NCBI GenBank assembly: GCA_013396915.1
Contig: VWZL01000812.1
Span: forward strand, 62,001-126,000
DNA: 64,000 nucleotides
Origin: Stercorarius parasiticus
Taxonomy: Eukaryota > Chordata > Aves > Charadriiformes > Stercorariidae
Reading direction: 5' to 3'
A model generated the notes under the pieces. That model made no database searches. It was not told the origin of the DNA and worked only from the letters and a program-made list of their open reading frames with translations. A program made the translations under genes and the position numbers. The first letter of the stretch is position 1. Each line of letters starts with the position of its first letter. Of the stretch, positions 63,101 to 64,000 are shown one piece after another.

Positions 63101-64000
63101 TTGTGAATCCTTCTCCCCAAGCCAATAATTTTGATAGCACAGCATTGTGCTTCACAATGCCAAAGTCATTATCTGGGTTCAATACAGAGTGTACAGTTGG
63201 ATTTTTGACCATGTAAAAAGATTTCATTACTGTTCCTGACAGAGATATTGTTAGAACAAAGGAGTTAGCTCACAGAATAGGCACAACACTGAAATCTCTC
63301 TATTAGTGGGGTTGAGGTGTTCAGTCATTTTTTGTTGAGTGACATTGGTTTTTATTTTGTTTATTTTTTTTTTAAAAATATATAGTTACTGTACTATTGT
63401 TTCAGCCTTATCCATCATTTCAAATAAAAAAGTAATTATTAAAAAATCCAGTCTATGGTGTCTTTGTTCTTTTATTTTGCACACAAAGTATTGCATTGTA
63501 CCATAGCATGAAGCTTATATCTCCTGTAAATCACAATAATCTGTTTTTAAAAAGACAGTAGAATACAATGGAATCTTATTAAAATATCTAGGTGCAATTC
63601 CTTAAGTTTGTGGAGGAAGAATTCAATCATGTGAGCATGGAAAAAATCAAAATTTCCTGTTTCTCTAATGAGGCACAACTTATCTAAAAGATCTGTAATC
63701 TAACATAATTAACTTAAATATATTTTACAGGTGTAGTAAAAGGACAGAAATTATTTTTGTAAATTAAAATATATGGCAGAGACTTCATTTATTGCTATGA
63801 TGTAGCAAACAGAATCTCTTCTTTTTATATCTGTACAGATGAGCCTGTTTTAACAGTACCTGGATCCACACAAATGTATAACATCATTAGGCTGTAGTTT
63901 TTAACAGGGAAATTTATCACTAGTTTTCAGCGGTAACTGAATATTAATTTCTTTTAAAGAATTTCACCTTTAAATATATGAATCCTGTGCTATGCAAGTA
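57163..64000. other. AT-rich sequence, no gene recognised
   Basis: No exon or RNA gene can be supported. It contains a LINE scrap at 58,265 and microsatellite-like T-runs (57,531; 57,640; 61,455). A possible polyadenylation site, AATAAA at 63,424-63,429 with a GTGTCTTTGTTCTTTT stretch downstream, could mark a 3'UTR end, but no linked coding exon is seen. Confidence 0.5.
58265..58400 (+). mobile_element. Possible ancient CR1/L3-type LINE 3' scrap
   Basis: The word order TCTAACTGTGAAGGTGATTAA, CTGCTGGAATAATGTACCCA, GGAAGATGTGGATTCTTCATC, then ATAAAGGAAATTGGATA parallels the LINE ORF2 C-terminus. In the younger copies here the same place reads '(K)[28 protein letters not shown]'. It is much more diverged than any other CR1 in the window, so it belongs to an older wave if real. 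Boundaries are uncertain. Confidence 0.5.

Noticed and set aside
1..64000. tRNA, rRNA, U6 or 7SK-type RNA genes
   Set aside because: I looked for their conserved internal words (for example B-box or U6 core sequences) by eye and saw none; a covariance-model scan would be decisive.

Overview
The window looks like avian nuclear DNA: AT-rich, almost gene-free, and dominated by CR1 (chicken repeat 1) LINE fragments and solo LTRs of endogenous retroviruses. The bird call rests on CR1 copies with the typical 3' end (repeats of ATTCTRTG / CACAGAAT) and on LTR types common in bird genomes. A non-galliform bird is my inference from recalled LTR families and was not checked. I find no intact host protein-coding gene, rRNA, tRNA or CRISPR array. 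Open frames up to about 120 codons occur, but that is expected by chance in 64 kb of AT-rich DNA.

Layout. 1-9.1 kb is unique AT-rich sequence. An unclassified repeat of about 0.6 kb at 9.1-9.7 kb recurs at 28.1-28.8 kb in the same orientation. An old CR1 3' end lies at 13.6-14.1 kb (-). A 1.5 kb CR1 with ORF2 remnants is at 17.6-19.1 kb (-), followed by a solo LTR at 19.3-19.9 kb (-). A relatively young CR1 3' end is at 26.0-27.0 kb (+). From 28.8 to 38.7 kb there is only unique sequence and microsatellites. An LTR cluster occupies 38.7-41.5 kb. A CR1 nested inside an older CR1 is at 45.2-46.9 kb. An internally deleted CR1 at 47.5-49.0 kb (-) abuts a solo LTR at 49.0-50.0 kb (+) of the same family as the one at 38.7 kb. 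A CR1 holding an assembly gap is at 56.1-57.2 kb (-). The remainder to 64 kb is unique sequence with one ancient LINE scrap.

No set of genes works together here. The history is one of repeated insertion and decay. The most informative points are the nested CR1 with a readable target-site duplication, the gap whose length disagrees with two paralogous copies in the same window, the unclassified two-copy repeat, a solo LTR with paired termini that I cannot assign to a family, several perfect short hairpins, and two exon-like segments near 54.6 kb on the minus strand. I did not find convincing evidence of a new biological system.
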